64,000 bases of DNA from Phaeocystidibacter luteus (GCF_008933115.1 NZ_WBVO01000002.1:124001-188000); one strand, 5' to 3'. Positions 34,377-42,616 are shown, numbered from the stretch's first letter. Program-made: numbers and translations. Notes: generated by a model from the letters alone, not told the origin.

Positions 34377-35747
34377 ATGACCACTCAATTTGCCCCACGA
34401 GCGTCGATGCTTCGCATTGTCCTCGTATCTATCTGCCTATTCTCTTTATCCAAGGCTGCATCAGCGCAGTCTCCCTATTTCCGAACATCATACGAGTTGA
34501 CTTCTTTCAACGACGGTTGGGGAGGAGGCTTTTCCGAAATTCATGATGACGGAAGATCGATGGGAATGCGGTTCGTCGCACAATCGGAAATGGCCAACGC
34601 CATGTGGCTGTTTGACGCGAGCTTTTCGGGAATCACACGACAACGATATGCCAAGCAAAGTAGGGTGGATGAGCTGAGTTTGAGTGTAGGGGTTCCGCTC
34701 TATTCTATAGATGAAAGACTTCAAGTGCACGGGTTGATTGGACTCTATTCCTTTGGAAATAGAGGCTTGAGTGCCATTCAAAACAGTGTTCATGATGCCG
34801 TTGGAACGAGACCGGTAGAGCTCGAATATGAGGATGCCAACTTGAACTCCCCGCTATTTGGGCTGCAGGTTAGAGGCACCATACCGCTCGGCGATTACTC
34901 GTCAAACATCTCATCCGGTCTACAAGGCTCTGTCAACTATCACTACGTGCCGGGTTATATTCAGTCCTTTAGAGCCGAGGCTTCCTATTACATCCAAAGT
35001 AAATGGGCGGATCGAGTGCTGATTTCTACAGGCTACAATTATCAATCAGAAAGTGAGTATCTCACCCAGGTTTACACTTCGAGGCTGGAACGCGGTTTCT
35101 TTTATGGGGTTTCTACTCAAATCGGTGGTGTACTCTACAAGTTTGAGGTCTATCCGAATATGAGTTTCTCAACCGGGAGTTTGGGCTTTGCACTTGAACC
35201 AAACCAGTTGTCTGGAGAATTCTCAAAACAGAGTTTCACATTTGAGTTAGGAATGGTAAGTCATCAAAATGGACTTTATCAAAGGTTTTTGATTCCTGCC
35301 TTCGGCTCAAAATATTTCTCATTCGATATTCATCATCAGTTTTGGTCTATGACGTGGAAAAGGCTTGATGGATTTCCTCAAGCGCATGGTCACGATCGGC
35401 AGTTTAGTGGAGGATTTCAGGTCACCCCGTTTGCCATCAAAAACAAATTTCAAATTCTACCTTATGTGAGTTTGAGAACGGGTTGGAGGACCGAGCACCG
35501 ATATTCCGGAATGGAAGCCCAAACTCCAGAGATGTATTCTGCCTTAGTGGGCATCGCTGAAGGCGGTGTACGATTAAAGTTGCCCGCCAAGATTCTGAGT
35601 AGGAACTGCAGCTATGGCCTAACGGGCTTTTATACCACAAGGATGGAGTTTCACGAGTTTTCCGACATAGGCTCACTTACTCGTCATACTGTAGAAGGGT
35701 ATGGCGCGGCATATGGAGTTGCCTTGTTTGTGGCTACCGACTTGTAG
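34377..35747 (+). CDS. Outer-membrane beta-barrel protein of unknown family
   Basis: 456 aa. The N-terminus (MTTQFAPRASMLRIVLVSIC ... KAASAQ) is an extended signal peptide; a start at the internal ATG at 34407 would give a standard one. The mature part alternates polar and hydrophobic residues with many Tyr/Phe-ended strands (SYYIQSKWADRVLISTGYNY, SFTFELGMVSHQNGLYQRF, AYGVALFVATDL). No enzymatic motif. Likely outer-membrane or surface protein; function unknown. It is 33 bp before the MBOAT gene on the same strand. Confidence 0.6.
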   Translation: MTTQFAPRASMLRIVLVSICLFSLSKAASAQSPYFRTSYELTSFNDGWGGGFSEIHDDGRSMGMRFVAQSEMANAMWLFDASFSGITRQRYAKQSRVDELSLSVGVPLYSIDERLQVHGLIGLYSFGNRGLSAIQNSVHDAVGTRPVELEYEDANLNSPLFGLQVRGTIPLGDYSSNISSGLQGSVNYHYVPGYIQSFRAEASYYIQSKWADRVLISTGYNYQSESEYLTQVYTSRLERGFFYGVSTQIGGVLYKFEVYPNMSFSTGSLGFALEPNQLSGEFSKQSFTFELGMVSHQNGLYQRFLIPAFGSKYFSFDIHHQFWSMTWKRLDGFPQAHGHDRQFSGGFQVTPFAIKNKFQILPYVSLRTGWRTEHRYSGMEAQTPEMYSALVGIAEGGVRLKLPAKILSRNCSYGLTGFYTTRMEFHEFSDIGSLTRHTVEGYGAAYGVALFVATDL

Positions 35748-35780
35748 TTTGCGCAAGGCGTAATAATTCTATCTTTCAGG

Positions 35781-37232
35781 ATGCTTTTCAATTCCCTTGA
35801 GTTTGCCATCTTTTTGCCTGTGGTCTTCGGACTCTATTGGTGGGTTTTTGGGAAGAATATGAGAGCTCAGAATGTCCTCTTGTTGATTGCCAGCTACATT
35901 TTCTACGGATGGTGGGATTATCGGTTTTTAGCGTTAATCGCACTTAGCACAGTTGTAGACTTTCTTGCGGGTCAGGGGATGAAGTCAACGCACTCAAATT
36001 CCAGACGTAAACAATGGCTCTGGGTTAGCTTGATAGTTAACCTCGGATTACTCGGCTTCTTCAAGTATTTCAATTTTTTCATCGAGAGTTTCGTCGATGC
36101 CTTCGCCCTAATCGGATTAGATGTCCAATCCACAACGTTGGATATCATCCTGCCGGTTGGAATTAGCTTCTATACGTTTCAGACTTTGAGCTACACCATT
36201 GATGTGTACAGGAGAAAGATTGAACCCACGAGTGACTTCATCTCCTTTGCCACCTATGTGGCCTTCTTTCCACAATTGGTGGCAGGCCCGATTGAACGAG
36301 CAGCTCATTTACTCCCGCAATTTGGAAAGGCGCGTAGGTTTGATTACTCGAAATCAGTAGACGGTTTACGACAGATACTTTGGGGGTTGGTGAAAAAAGT
36401 TGTGATCGCTGACACATGTGGTGAGTATGTCGATATCATCTTTGCGAACTCTGCCAATTTGGAGGGTAGTTCGCTTGCGATAGGTGCCATTCTATTTGCT
36501 TTTCAGATTTATGGCGACTTCTCAGGCTACTCCGACATTGCTGTTGGGACGGCGAGGCTACTCGGTTTCGATTTGATGCAAAACTTTGCTAACCCATATT
36601 TCAGTAGAGATATTGCTGAGTTCTGGAGGCGTTGGCATATATCACTTTCAACCTGGTTTCGAGATTACGTGTACATCCCACTGGGAGGATCCAGGGTGGG
36701 GAGGAGTAAGAGAATACGGAACGTGTTCATCATCTTTTTGGTGAGTGGATTTTGGCATGGAGCTAATTGGACATTCATCGCTTGGGGTGCACTTCATGCA
36801 ATCCTTTTCATACCTCTGCTATTGTCGAACAAGAACCGCAGCCACCTGAATGTAGTGGCAGAAGGGTCGGTTTTTCCCTCTCTGACGGAACTCTTATCGA
36901 TGATGGGAACCTTTGTGCTTACAACCTTGGCATGGATATTCTTCAGGGCGGATACCATCGGCGAGGCCTTCGCCTACTTCACGAGTCTGTTTGATGTGAG
37001 TCTGATTGACGTGCCACACTATTCGGGTTATAGAGATCTTGTTTGGTTAGTACCTCTGGTCTTGACCTTCGTATGGGTTGAATGGATCGGAAGAAGGCGG
37101 AAGTATGCGATTGAGGAATTGTCCAACCGGCTTAAGAATCCCGCATTGAGGTATGCGGTTTACTTCGCGCTCATGGCATTCATTTTCGCCTTCGCGGGTA
37201 AAGATCAACAGTTTATTTATTTTCAATTCTGA
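35781..37232 (+). CDS. MBOAT-family O-acyltransferase (AlgI/DltB-like)
   Basis: Polytopic membrane enzyme of 483 aa that transfers acyl groups from the cytoplasm to an extracellular glycan or other acceptor. Motifs: FNSLEFAIFLPVVFGLYW at the start, PVGISFYTFQTLSYTIDVYR, GPIERAAHLLPQF, FWRRWHISLSTWFRDYVYIP-LGGSR, and catalytic His in SGFWHGANWTFIAWG (about residue 325). This matches the AlgI branch. Its last base is shared with the ATG of the next gene (TGATG), so the SGNH-like protein is its translationally coupled partner, as AlgJ/AlgX or DltD partner AlgI/DltB. Confidence 0.95.
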   Translation: MLFNSLEFAIFLPVVFGLYWWVFGKNMRAQNVLLLIASYIFYGWWDYRFLALIALSTVVDFLAGQGMKSTHSNSRRKQWLWVSLIVNLGLLGFFKYFNFFIESFVDAFALIGLDVQSTTLDIILPVGISFYTFQTLSYTIDVYRRKIEPTSDFISFATYVAFFPQLVAGPIERAAHLLPQFGKARRFDYSKSVDGLRQILWGLVKKVVIADTCGEYVDIIFANSANLEGSSLAIGAILFAFQIYGDFSGYSDIAVGTARLLGFDLMQNFANPYFSRDIAEFWRRWHISLSTWFRDYVYIPLGGSRVGRSKRIRNVFIIFLVSGFWHGANWTFIAWGALHAILFIPLLLSNKNRSHLNVVAEGSVFPSLTELLSMMGTFVLTTLAWIFFRADTIGEAFAYFTSLFDVSLIDVPHYSGYRDLVWLVPLVLTFVWVEWIGRRRKYAIEELSNRLKNPALRYAVYFALMAFIFAFAGKDQQFIYFQF

Positions 37233-38287
37233 TGATAAAACTGGTTTGGAAATCGGCCTTGTTCGTGTTGCCATTTGTGATTTTACACTTGGTAAATGAG
37301 CGCTATTATGCTGATACCAGCAACGAGTTAGAGCGGATTGGGTTGATTTATAGTTCGGCAAGACATGCGCCTGATACAGCGGGAGTTCCAAAGATGTACG
37401 GCGAGCTCTCTAATGTTTTCAATCGAGGCGAAAGGGAATTCGATTACTTCATTATCGGCGATTCATTTACACGTCAGAAGAGGAGTGGATTTCAGCAGAA
37501 GATGGGCGAGCTTATGGAGGGTCGAGTTACAACGTTGACTTATCAGCACTCTGAGATGCGAAGTCCATTTCAGGAGTTAGATAATCTGCTTAATGGCGAC
37601 TTTTTCGACTCAGTAAAGGTGGATTATATCATTCTAGAATGTGTTGAGCGCATGTTGATTCAGCGCGCCGTTCGCTTCGCTCCAGACTCCATGACGCGCA
37701 CTTATTCAGATGTTCATGCCGAATTTACTCGAGCACGCACGGCCGTTCGGCGCGACCCTGTGCAATTCTTCTCTGGCAATACGGTAAAAGTTCCGCTTAC
37801 CAATTTGATGTATTTATTCTCGGACAAGCCGTTGTGGTCGCAGACCTACGTAACTCAGATTGATAGGCCACTTTTTATGCATGAGCCTACAACATTGATG
37901 TTCTACGAAGGAGAGTTGGATGAGCGTGTTTGGTGGGAGAATATTGAGTCGCCAGAAGACTCCATTGTGAAGTGTTTGAAGGTGTTGATGGACAAGGCTG
38001 ATCGACGGGGGATTGCGCTCTACTTCCTGCCAGCTCCAGATAAATTTACGGTCTATCGGCCCTACATGTTAGATGATTCGTATCCGGCGACTACTCCGTT
38101 GTTGTCTAACCTTGAAGCTATGAATCATCCGAGATATCTCCCAACCTTAAGCTTCATACAATCGCAAATCGATCAGGTGCCATTTTACAAGTTTGACAAC
38201 ACGCATTGGTCAGAGGCCGGGTCGGAGAGTGTTGCGGAGATGGTGTTTTTGAGAGCTGCGGATTTGGAGGGGGTTAGGAAGGATTAG
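37232..38287 (+). CDS. SGNH-hydrolase-like partner of the MBOAT protein
   Basis: 351 aa. N-terminal signal anchor (LVWKSALFVLPFVILHLV). FDYFIIGDSFTRQ (Ser about 78) is the GDS block, and FDNTHWSEAGSESVAEM near the C-terminus supplies the Asp-x-x-His pair of SGNH/AlgX-N-like acyltransferases. YIILECVERMLIQRAV and ALYFLPAPDKFTVY are typical of the same family. Expected to sit on the periplasmic face and complete acyl transfer with the MBOAT protein. The acceptor (exopolysaccharide, teichoic-like polymer or lipid) is unknown; no glycan cluster is adjacent. Confidence 0.82.
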   Translation: MIKLVWKSALFVLPFVILHLVNERYYADTSNELERIGLIYSSARHAPDTAGVPKMYGELSNVFNRGEREFDYFIIGDSFTRQKRSGFQQKMGELMEGRVTTLTYQHSEMRSPFQELDNLLNGDFFDSVKVDYIILECVERMLIQRAVRFAPDSMTRTYSDVHAEFTRARTAVRRDPVQFFSGNTVKVPLTNLMYLFSDKPLWSQTYVTQIDRPLFMHEPTTLMFYEGELDERVWWENIESPEDSIVKCLKVLMDKADRRGIALYFLPAPDKFTVYRPYMLDDSYPATTPLLSNLEAMNHPRYLPTLSFIQSQIDQVPFYKFDNTHWSEAGSESVAEMVFLRAADLEGVRKD

Positions 38288-38847
38288 ATCAGCGAGTGTA
38301 GGTAGTTTGCGGATTGTGTTAGTCCACGATTTCTGAGGATGTCAAGGACCTCATATTCGTCTAAGTCAGGATTTGTTCTGTGGAGAACCATTTCCTTGAA
38401 GGCTTGTAACGCAAGCTCATGATTGAGGTCGATTAAGTCTGTTATGAAGTCATCTGGTGATTTTACACTAAGACCAAATTGAGCGAGGTACTCATTTGGA
38501 AAGTCCTTCAAGTTATTCGTGACAATCACATTGGCATTGGTCTTAATGGCTGCGGCAACAACATGTCTATCGTTTTGGTCCGGTAAACTGATTGTATCGA
38601 TTAGCTCGTGATAATGTTCTACAAGTGCATCTGGAAATGCTGCGTTTGCGCGGTGAATGGCATTCAGGATTTGCTCATCGCTAAGGCCTTTTTCATGCAT
38701 CACTTTTTCCCACTCTTTGGTAACATGAATTCCCCATTTAGGTGTGTACATGTCGTAATGTGCAAACCAGAATAGGACGTCACGCACATCAATTGGGAAT
38801 AGCACATTTGCGTCTAGAATACATGTAAATCGAACACTATGAATCAT
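38284..38847 (-). CDS. PIN-domain protein, probable toxin ribonuclease
   Basis: 187 aa. The PIN nuclease fold is recognisable: CILDANVLFPID (D12), TKEWEKVMHEKG (E45), LPDQNDRHVVAAA (D90/D93) and VTNNLKDFPNEYL (D115), which together give the acidic metal site of VapC-like RNases. A C-terminal extension of about 60 helical residues (ALQAFKEMVLHRTNPDLDEY ... NRGLTQSANYLHSLI) goes beyond minimal VapC. Its start overlaps the HTH gene's stop by 11 bp, the layout of a type II toxin-antitoxin pair. The stop overlaps the stop of the convergent SGNH gene by 4 bp. Toxicity is inferred, not shown. Confidence 0.82.
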   Translation of the reverse strand: MIHSVRFTCILDANVLFPIDVRDVLFWFAHYDMYTPKWGIHVTKEWEKVMHEKGLSDEQILNAIHRANAAFPDALVEHYHELIDTISLPDQNDRHVVAAAIKTNANVIVTNNLKDFPNEYLAQFGLSVKSPDDFITDLIDLNHELALQAFKEMVLHRTNPDLDEYEVLDILRNRGLTQSANYLHSLI

Positions 38848-39292
38848 AAAGACCAGCCTCTTCGTCAGCCTTCATGATTTCTATCAACTTGGCCTTTTGT
38901 TCTTTCTTGATCTTCTCTTTAAACTTCATGACATCATCAAATTTCACCCTGCGATGTCTACCTACGAGCGTGAAAGGGATCTCGCCATTTTCAAGCAATT
39001 TCACAAGATGGGGTCTTGAGCACCCGAGGTGTTCCGCCGCTGCCTGTGTTGTTAGCTCCGCTGCAAGAGGCACTATGGAAATCGGTTTCCCTTTGCTCAT
39101 AGAATCGAGGATTTCAGCGAGTAGTTGAAGTGCGTACAACGGAATCTTCATTTTCTCTTGAGTTTCCTCAATTTCAACTTCGGGAGACTTTGTTTTCATC
39201 TCTTTAAGTGATTGGGCTAAGGTCTGATACGACGCCTGTGCAAGTTTTTGCTCAGCCTTCGTGGGTTTGTGATAACTTGTTGTAGTGGTCAT
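38837..39292 (-). CDS. Excisionase-family HTH protein, probable antitoxin
   Basis: 151 aa. The second half is an excisionase/MerR-like winged helix (TQAAAEHLGCSRPHLVKLL, NGEIPFTLVGRHRRVKFDDV), followed by a Lys/Glu-rich tail and acidic end (DEEAGLYDS) suited to binding the toxin. The N-terminal half (ELAQASYQTL-like helices) is a possible dimerisation region. It is the first gene of the pair with the PIN protein and overlaps it. The promoter carries repeated AAACGAAA(T/C) units overlapping a TATCTTTG box, fitting autorepression. Confidence 0.82.
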   Translation of the reverse strand: MTTTTSYHKPTKAEQKLAQASYQTLAQSLKEMKTKSPEVEIEETQEKMKIPLYALQLLAEILDSMSKGKPISIVPLAAELTTQAAAEHLGCSRPHLVKLLENGEIPFTLVGRHRRVKFDDVMKFKEKIKKEQKAKLIEIMKADEEAGLYDS

Positions 39293-39308
39293 TTCTCTGG
39301 CTTTGAAT

Positions 39309-39340
39309 CAAAGATAATAAACGAAATAAACGAAACGAAT
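39309..39340 (-). promoter_or_regulatory. Promoter/operator of the HTH-PIN pair
   Basis: TATCTTTG on the minus strand (39309-39316) matches TAnnTTTG and is 17 bp before the ATG at 39292. Directly upstream are direct repeats AAACGAAAT/AAACGAAAC (39320-39337) that would overlap the -33 region, a plausible site for autoregulation by the HTH antitoxin. Confidence 0.5.
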
Positions 39341-39484
39341 ATTTCAGGTTTCGATTTGTCAGGTTAAAGGAATGAGGTGATAGGAGTTGAGATGAGGGCG
39401 AGCAAATTCGATCCAAGAATAGCAAGAGAAAGTGAGGCGTTGTACCTTTTTTCTTTCGTTACTCGTTTTTGGTAGTTTTATGAA

Positions 39485-39901
39485 ATGCAATCTCTCTGTA
39501 GCAAAAGGACAATTAGTAATTCCATTCTCTATGTCTCGATAGTAGAAGGCACAATTTGTTTGGCGGATTATTTTGTCGAGATAACACGTGTAGATTTGGG
39601 CTTAGGGGAAAAACACTCTCTCTTAATTGAACTTGTCCTTGATTTGATTGAAAGAGAGTGTCTAAACCTCTTTGAGTATGAGATTAGTTCAAGCATTGAG
39701 CCAATCAGAAAAGTTACTGGACAAGAAATTATGGATGTCCTGAGCTTGATGGAAAATTGGAGCTATCAGCAGTCGCCTAGCTACAACCTGATAGGTACGG
39801 ACAAAGGTTCGTGCTTTTTAGATTCTTTGTCGGAAGCCGAGCGTGACCTTCTCGATGGTTTTCTTCAATCCAATGGTGGAGTTCTATGGAATCTAGAATA
39901 A
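39485..39901 (+). CDS. Small protein of unknown function (orphan pair, first gene)
   Basis: 138 aa, not recognised. Cytoplasmic by appearance: alternating helices and strands (EKHSLLIELVLDLIERECLN, VTGQEIMDVLSLMENW, SEAERDLLDGFLQSNG). The region is more A/T-rich than its neighbours. The 3' end overlaps the next ORF by 16 bp. The N-terminal codons are uncertain, and no promoter matches the consensus exactly (TAGTTTTA about 15 bp upstream). It resembles small immunity or accessory proteins only in size and context. Confidence 0.5.
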   Translation: MQSLCSKRTISNSILYVSIVEGTICLADYFVEITRVDLGLGEKHSLLIELVLDLIERECLNLFEYEISSSIEPIRKVTGQEIMDVLSLMENWSYQQSPSYNLIGTDKGSCFLDSLSEAERDLLDGFLQSNGGVLWNLE

Positions 39902-40200
39902 ACTTGATATTCGAAGGTGTTCCTTTTAAATGGGATGCAATGACCATTCGACTTTCTTCCTCTGAATATTTAATTGTCACATGGTGGACTCAGGTTCAGA
40001 ATTTTGAGGATGTCAGCAAGACAAAGGCAATGGAGGATCTAGAATCGCTAAAGCACAATTTCAACCTTTTGAGAGAACGTTATCCAGTGCTCAATTATGA
40101 AGACGGTGCTATTGAGCTTGTTGTTGCATTTGATGACTCCGGGAAGTTGGGTATACCTCTATGTGTGGAGAGGTCAGGGCACCTGGAATGGTATATCTGA
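39886..40200 (+). CDS. Small protein of unknown function (orphan pair, second gene)
   Basis: 104 aa, not recognised, starting 16 bp inside the end of the preceding ORF (translational coupling). A compact alpha/beta pattern: INLIFEGVPFKWDAMTIRLS, YLIVTWWTQVQNFEDV, a helix KAMEDLESLKHNFNLLRERY and a closing IELVVAFDDSGKLGIPLCV. No signal or TM. The two-gene A/T-rich unit beside a toxin-antitoxin pair and a tRNA gene suggests accessory DNA, possibly horizontally acquired. Confidence 0.5.
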   Translation: MESRINLIFEGVPFKWDAMTIRLSSSEYLIVTWWTQVQNFEDVSKTKAMEDLESLKHNFNLLRERYPVLNYEDGAIELVVAFDDSGKLGIPLCVERSGHLEWYI

Positions 40201-40277
40201 TTGTTTTGAGCCTTCAAAAGTGTCAGATTGATTCAAAATTTTGACACCAATAAGACACGATAAAAAGTGCGCTGAAA

Positions 40278-40314
40278 TGAAAAACCCTGACTATCAGTGA
40301 GATAATCAGGGTTT
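40278..40314 (-). terminator. Rho-independent terminator downstream of the tRNA remnant
   Basis: Minus strand: AACCCTGATTATC, TCAC loop, TGATAGTCAGGGTTTTTC. A long stem with a T tract, placed after the decayed tRNA 3' end just as the terminator at 40484 follows tRNA-Gln. Confidence 0.75.
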
Positions 40315-40328
40315 CTGCTTTCTCTTGT

Positions 40329-40354
40329 TGCCTGACTAGGATTAACCCGATCCT
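40329..40354 (-). pseudogene. tRNA 3'-end remnant (T arm and acceptor)
   Basis: Minus strand reads AGGAT-CGGGTTA-ATCCT-A-GTCAGGCA, a T-stem with a non-canonical loop followed by an acceptor-like strand. With its flank it matches the tRNA-Gln 3' region (CTTGTTGCC[T/C]GACTAGGA on the plus strand). No 5' half is recognisable, so it is a duplicated, broken tRNA. Confidence 0.5.
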
Positions 40355-40483
40355 CCTGGCGTCGGATGGGTAGGGCCTTATCTGGGGCATTGTACCCAAC
40401 AAAGAGCATCCTTCGCTCCGCTCAGGCTATGTTTTTGCTTATCACCCTCTTCGCTCAAGCGAGCTTGGCCCGATGGTACTAAA

Positions 40484-40513
40484 CAAAAACAGCCACACTT
40501 TCGTGCGGCTGCT
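40484..40513 (-). terminator. Rho-independent terminator of tRNA-Gln
   Basis: Minus strand: CAGCCGCAC-GAAA-GTGTGGCTG followed by TTTTTG. A 9-bp stem with one G-U pair, about 10 bp past the tRNA 3' end. Confidence 0.9.
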
Positions 40514-40522
40514 CTTTCTTGT

Positions 40523-40593
40523 TGCCCGACTAGGACTCGAACCTAGAACGACTGAACCAAAATCAGCTGTGTTGCCAATTACACCATCGGGCA
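40523..40593 (-). tRNA. tRNA-Gln (anticodon TTG)
   Basis: 71 nt on the minus strand. Acceptor TGCCCGA pairs with TCGGGCA; D arm GTGTAATTGGCAACAC; anticodon arm GCTGA-TTTTGGT-TCAGT with anticodon TTG at loop positions 3-5; T arm TAGG-TTCGAGT-CCTA. No CCA is encoded. It decodes CAA and CAG. A terminator follows. Confidence 0.95.
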
Positions 40594-40659
40594 TCCTCGA
40601 TTGGGACGGCAAATATAAAACAAACAGTCAATTCCAAAAAGGTTTTTTGAATTGGAATT

Positions 40660-41652
40660 TTATTCCCTCGTTTTGGCGATGTACGACCTGCACGCTGCCC
40701 ATAGGAATACAGGGCTGGCGATTAGTGCTAGCAAACCGTATTTCCATGTCCAAATAAGCGCTACTAACACACACATGAAGATAACCCAGAGTGGAGTGCC
40801 CAAGCCTATAAAACCTAGCTCTAGCGTAGATTTGAAATCGAGTCTAGAGTGGTTTTTCACTTTGCTTTTCGCTAGTAGTAGGATTGGCGCGAGGTAGAGA
40901 TAAGCAAGGGGTAATAGTGCTAAACTCAATGCCTTCCACGTCCATCTGGAGCCACTGTACTTTCCGCCAACCTTTCTGCTCCAAGCCTCAATTTCACCAT
41001 CATTGCGGACCATCTTCGACAATCGTTCTTCCGCAGCGTCTTTCATCAACCTCAATTGCTGACCTTCTTTTAAGTCTGACGTGTAGTTTATGTCAAGCGG
41101 TTCACCAAAGGTTACGCTTACATCCGGACCCCAATCTTGCCAGTCGTTGTACTCCATTACCGCGGGTATGACGCAAATGGGGATGCCATCCTCTTTTAGG
41201 CTGTTGGCAAGGCGTGCCCAACTTTTCTTAAGCGGACGAATGCTGCGTTCCGGCGCTGAACTCCCTTCACCCATAATGACGCAAGCGCCGCCATCACGCA
41301 AATGATTGTGCAACTCTTTCATGGTTGCAGGTAAGTTCTCCTTGATAGCCGTCTTGCCATGATCGGCCCTATACATTGGAAGTATGCGCAGGAACCGCAG
41401 AAGTTTATTAGCCGTAGGGTGATTGAAGAAGTCCGCCCGTGCTACAAAAACAGGTTTACGTGAGGAAGCAAAAAGAATAGAGAGGGCGTCCGGAAGGTTG
41501 TTCTGGTGATTGGTGACGAACAAGGTTGCTCCTTCCTTTGGTACGTTCTCTAATCCATGAACCTCGTAATGCCTACAGTAACACTTACGGTACATCCACT
41601 TGACGTAGCCGTATAGTATTTGATATCCGAAACTCGGCTTATTCATGGGCAT
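40660..41652 (-). CDS. PlsC-type lysophospholipid / 1-acylglycerol-phosphate acyltransferase
   Basis: 330 aa membrane-associated acyltransferase. The first motif is FVTNHQNNLPDALSILF (His and Asp separated by five residues, as in the Bacteroidota NHPNALxDP subgroup), then FVARADFF, ILPMYRADHGK, CVIMGEGSSAPERSIRPLKK and IPAVMEYND. Two hydrophobic helices at the C-terminus (ALSLALLPLAYLYLAPILLL, PLWVIFMCVLVALIWTWKY) anchor it. It probably acylates lysophosphatidate or another lysolipid. Its start overlaps the end of the bile-acid-type transporter gene by 14 bp; MNKPSF at 41646 is an alternative start. Confidence 0.88.
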   Translation of the reverse strand: MPMNKPSFGYQILYGYVKWMYRKCYCRHYEVHGLENVPKEGATLFVTNHQNNLPDALSILFASSRKPVFVARADFFNHPTANKLLRFLRILPMYRADHGKTAIKENLPATMKELHNHLRDGGACVIMGEGSSAPERSIRPLKKSWARLANSLKEDGIPICVIPAVMEYNDWQDWGPDVSVTFGEPLDINYTSDLKEGQQLRLMKDAAEERLSKMVRNDGEIEAWSRKVGGKYSGSRWTWKALSLALLPLAYLYLAPILLLAKSKVKNHSRLDFKSTLELGFIGLGTPLWVIFMCVLVALIWTWKYGLLALIASPVFLWAACRSYIAKTRE

Positions 41653-42616
41653 CGGTTTGAGTGCGCATTCGCCAATAGCTCGAAATGCTGAGTCCGCTTA
41701 CCATATGCCAAATGCCCCACCAAGCGGTTATTGCCGCCATACCGCCAATGGGGAGTTCCAAAGGGAAAATGGTAGGATTTAACAAGAGTACAAGTCCAAG
41801 TCCGGAATTCTGAATGCCCATTTCAATGGCGATTGATCTCCTCTCTCTTCGCTTCAGTTTAAATGCTCTGCTCCAGGTGTATCCACCTAAATAAACCGCC
41901 GCATTGTGAATTAAAACAATGGCGAAAATGAGGTGGATATATGCGAGAAACGATTCAAGATTCTTGCTAAAAGCAACGATGATAATGGCTAGAAATGCGA
42001 GTATACTCGCCCATCGCATGGGTGTGTGCAATCGAGAAACTAGATGTGGAGCGATTCTTCGTAAACCCATGCCGAGTAGCAAGGGTAAACCCAAGAGGAG
42101 GAATACTGCTGTTCCAACTTCTATCGGATTTATACTCAATTCACGTAGGAGTGGGTTTTCTGCGTCTGTCGCAATCCACGAGGTGTAAATCGTACCCCAG
42201 AAGAGAAAGGTAAGTGGAGTGAGTATTATTGATCCCACTGTGCTAAATGCCGTAAGGCTCACGCTTAGTGCGGTGTTTCCTTTGGCATGATGGACCATGA
42301 AATTCGAAATGTTACCGCCTGGGCAACTTGCGACGAGAATCATCCCCATAGCCATACCGGTGGAAATGTAACTTCCCATGAGGGCAATGAGTAGTATAGT
42401 TAGGAAGGGAAGTATCAACCATTGTCCAGAAAGGCCTACCAACACAGCCTTTGGTTTTTTAATGACCATTTTGAAGTCGGATGGGTCTATGCCGATAGCC
42501 ACCCCAAACATCACGAACCCCAGAATTAGATTTAGGAGAAGTAAATTTCCTGAATCGAGGTTGAGCTGGAGTTGATCCAACGACTCCAGAGATGGGGTAC
42601 CGGTAGTTTGGGGCAC
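41639..42616 (-). CDS. Bile acid:sodium symporter family (SBF/ASBT) transporter
   Basis: 325 aa with nine or ten predicted membrane helices. SBF features: LILGFVMFGVAIGIDPSDF, PKAVLVGLSGQWLILPFL, VASCPGGNISNFMVHHAKGN (conserved crossover region), LSVSLTAFSTVGSIILTPLT, IEMGIQNSGLGLVLL. Such proteins take up organic anions with Na+; the bacterial substrate is unknown and need not be a bile acid. Co-transcribed with the acyltransferase gene (overlap). Confidence 0.93.
   Translation of the reverse strand: MPQTTGTPSLESLDQLQLNLDSGNLLLLNLILGFVMFGVAIGIDPSDFKMVIKKPKAVLVGLSGQWLILPFLTILLIALMGSYISTGMAMGMILVASCPGGNISNFMVHHAKGNTALSVSLTAFSTVGSIILTPLTFLFWGTIYTSWIATDAENPLLRELSINPIEVGTAVFLLLGLPLLLGMGLRRIAPHLVSRLHTPMRWASILAFLAIIIVAFSKNLESFLAYIHLIFAIVLIHNAAVYLGGYTWSRAFKLKRRERRSIAIEMGIQNSGLGLVLLLNPTIFPLELPIGGMAAITAWWGIWHMVSGLSISSYWRMRTQTDAHE

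Larger units (their letters stand above)
40201..40522. other. Spacer with tRNA-like fragments and two terminators
   Basis: No ORF. It holds a terminator (40278-40314), a decayed tRNA 3' end (40329-40354), a GGCCCGATGGT fragment (40468-40477) inverted relative to the tRNA-Gln 5' end, and the tRNA-Gln terminator (40484-40513). Confidence 0.6.
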
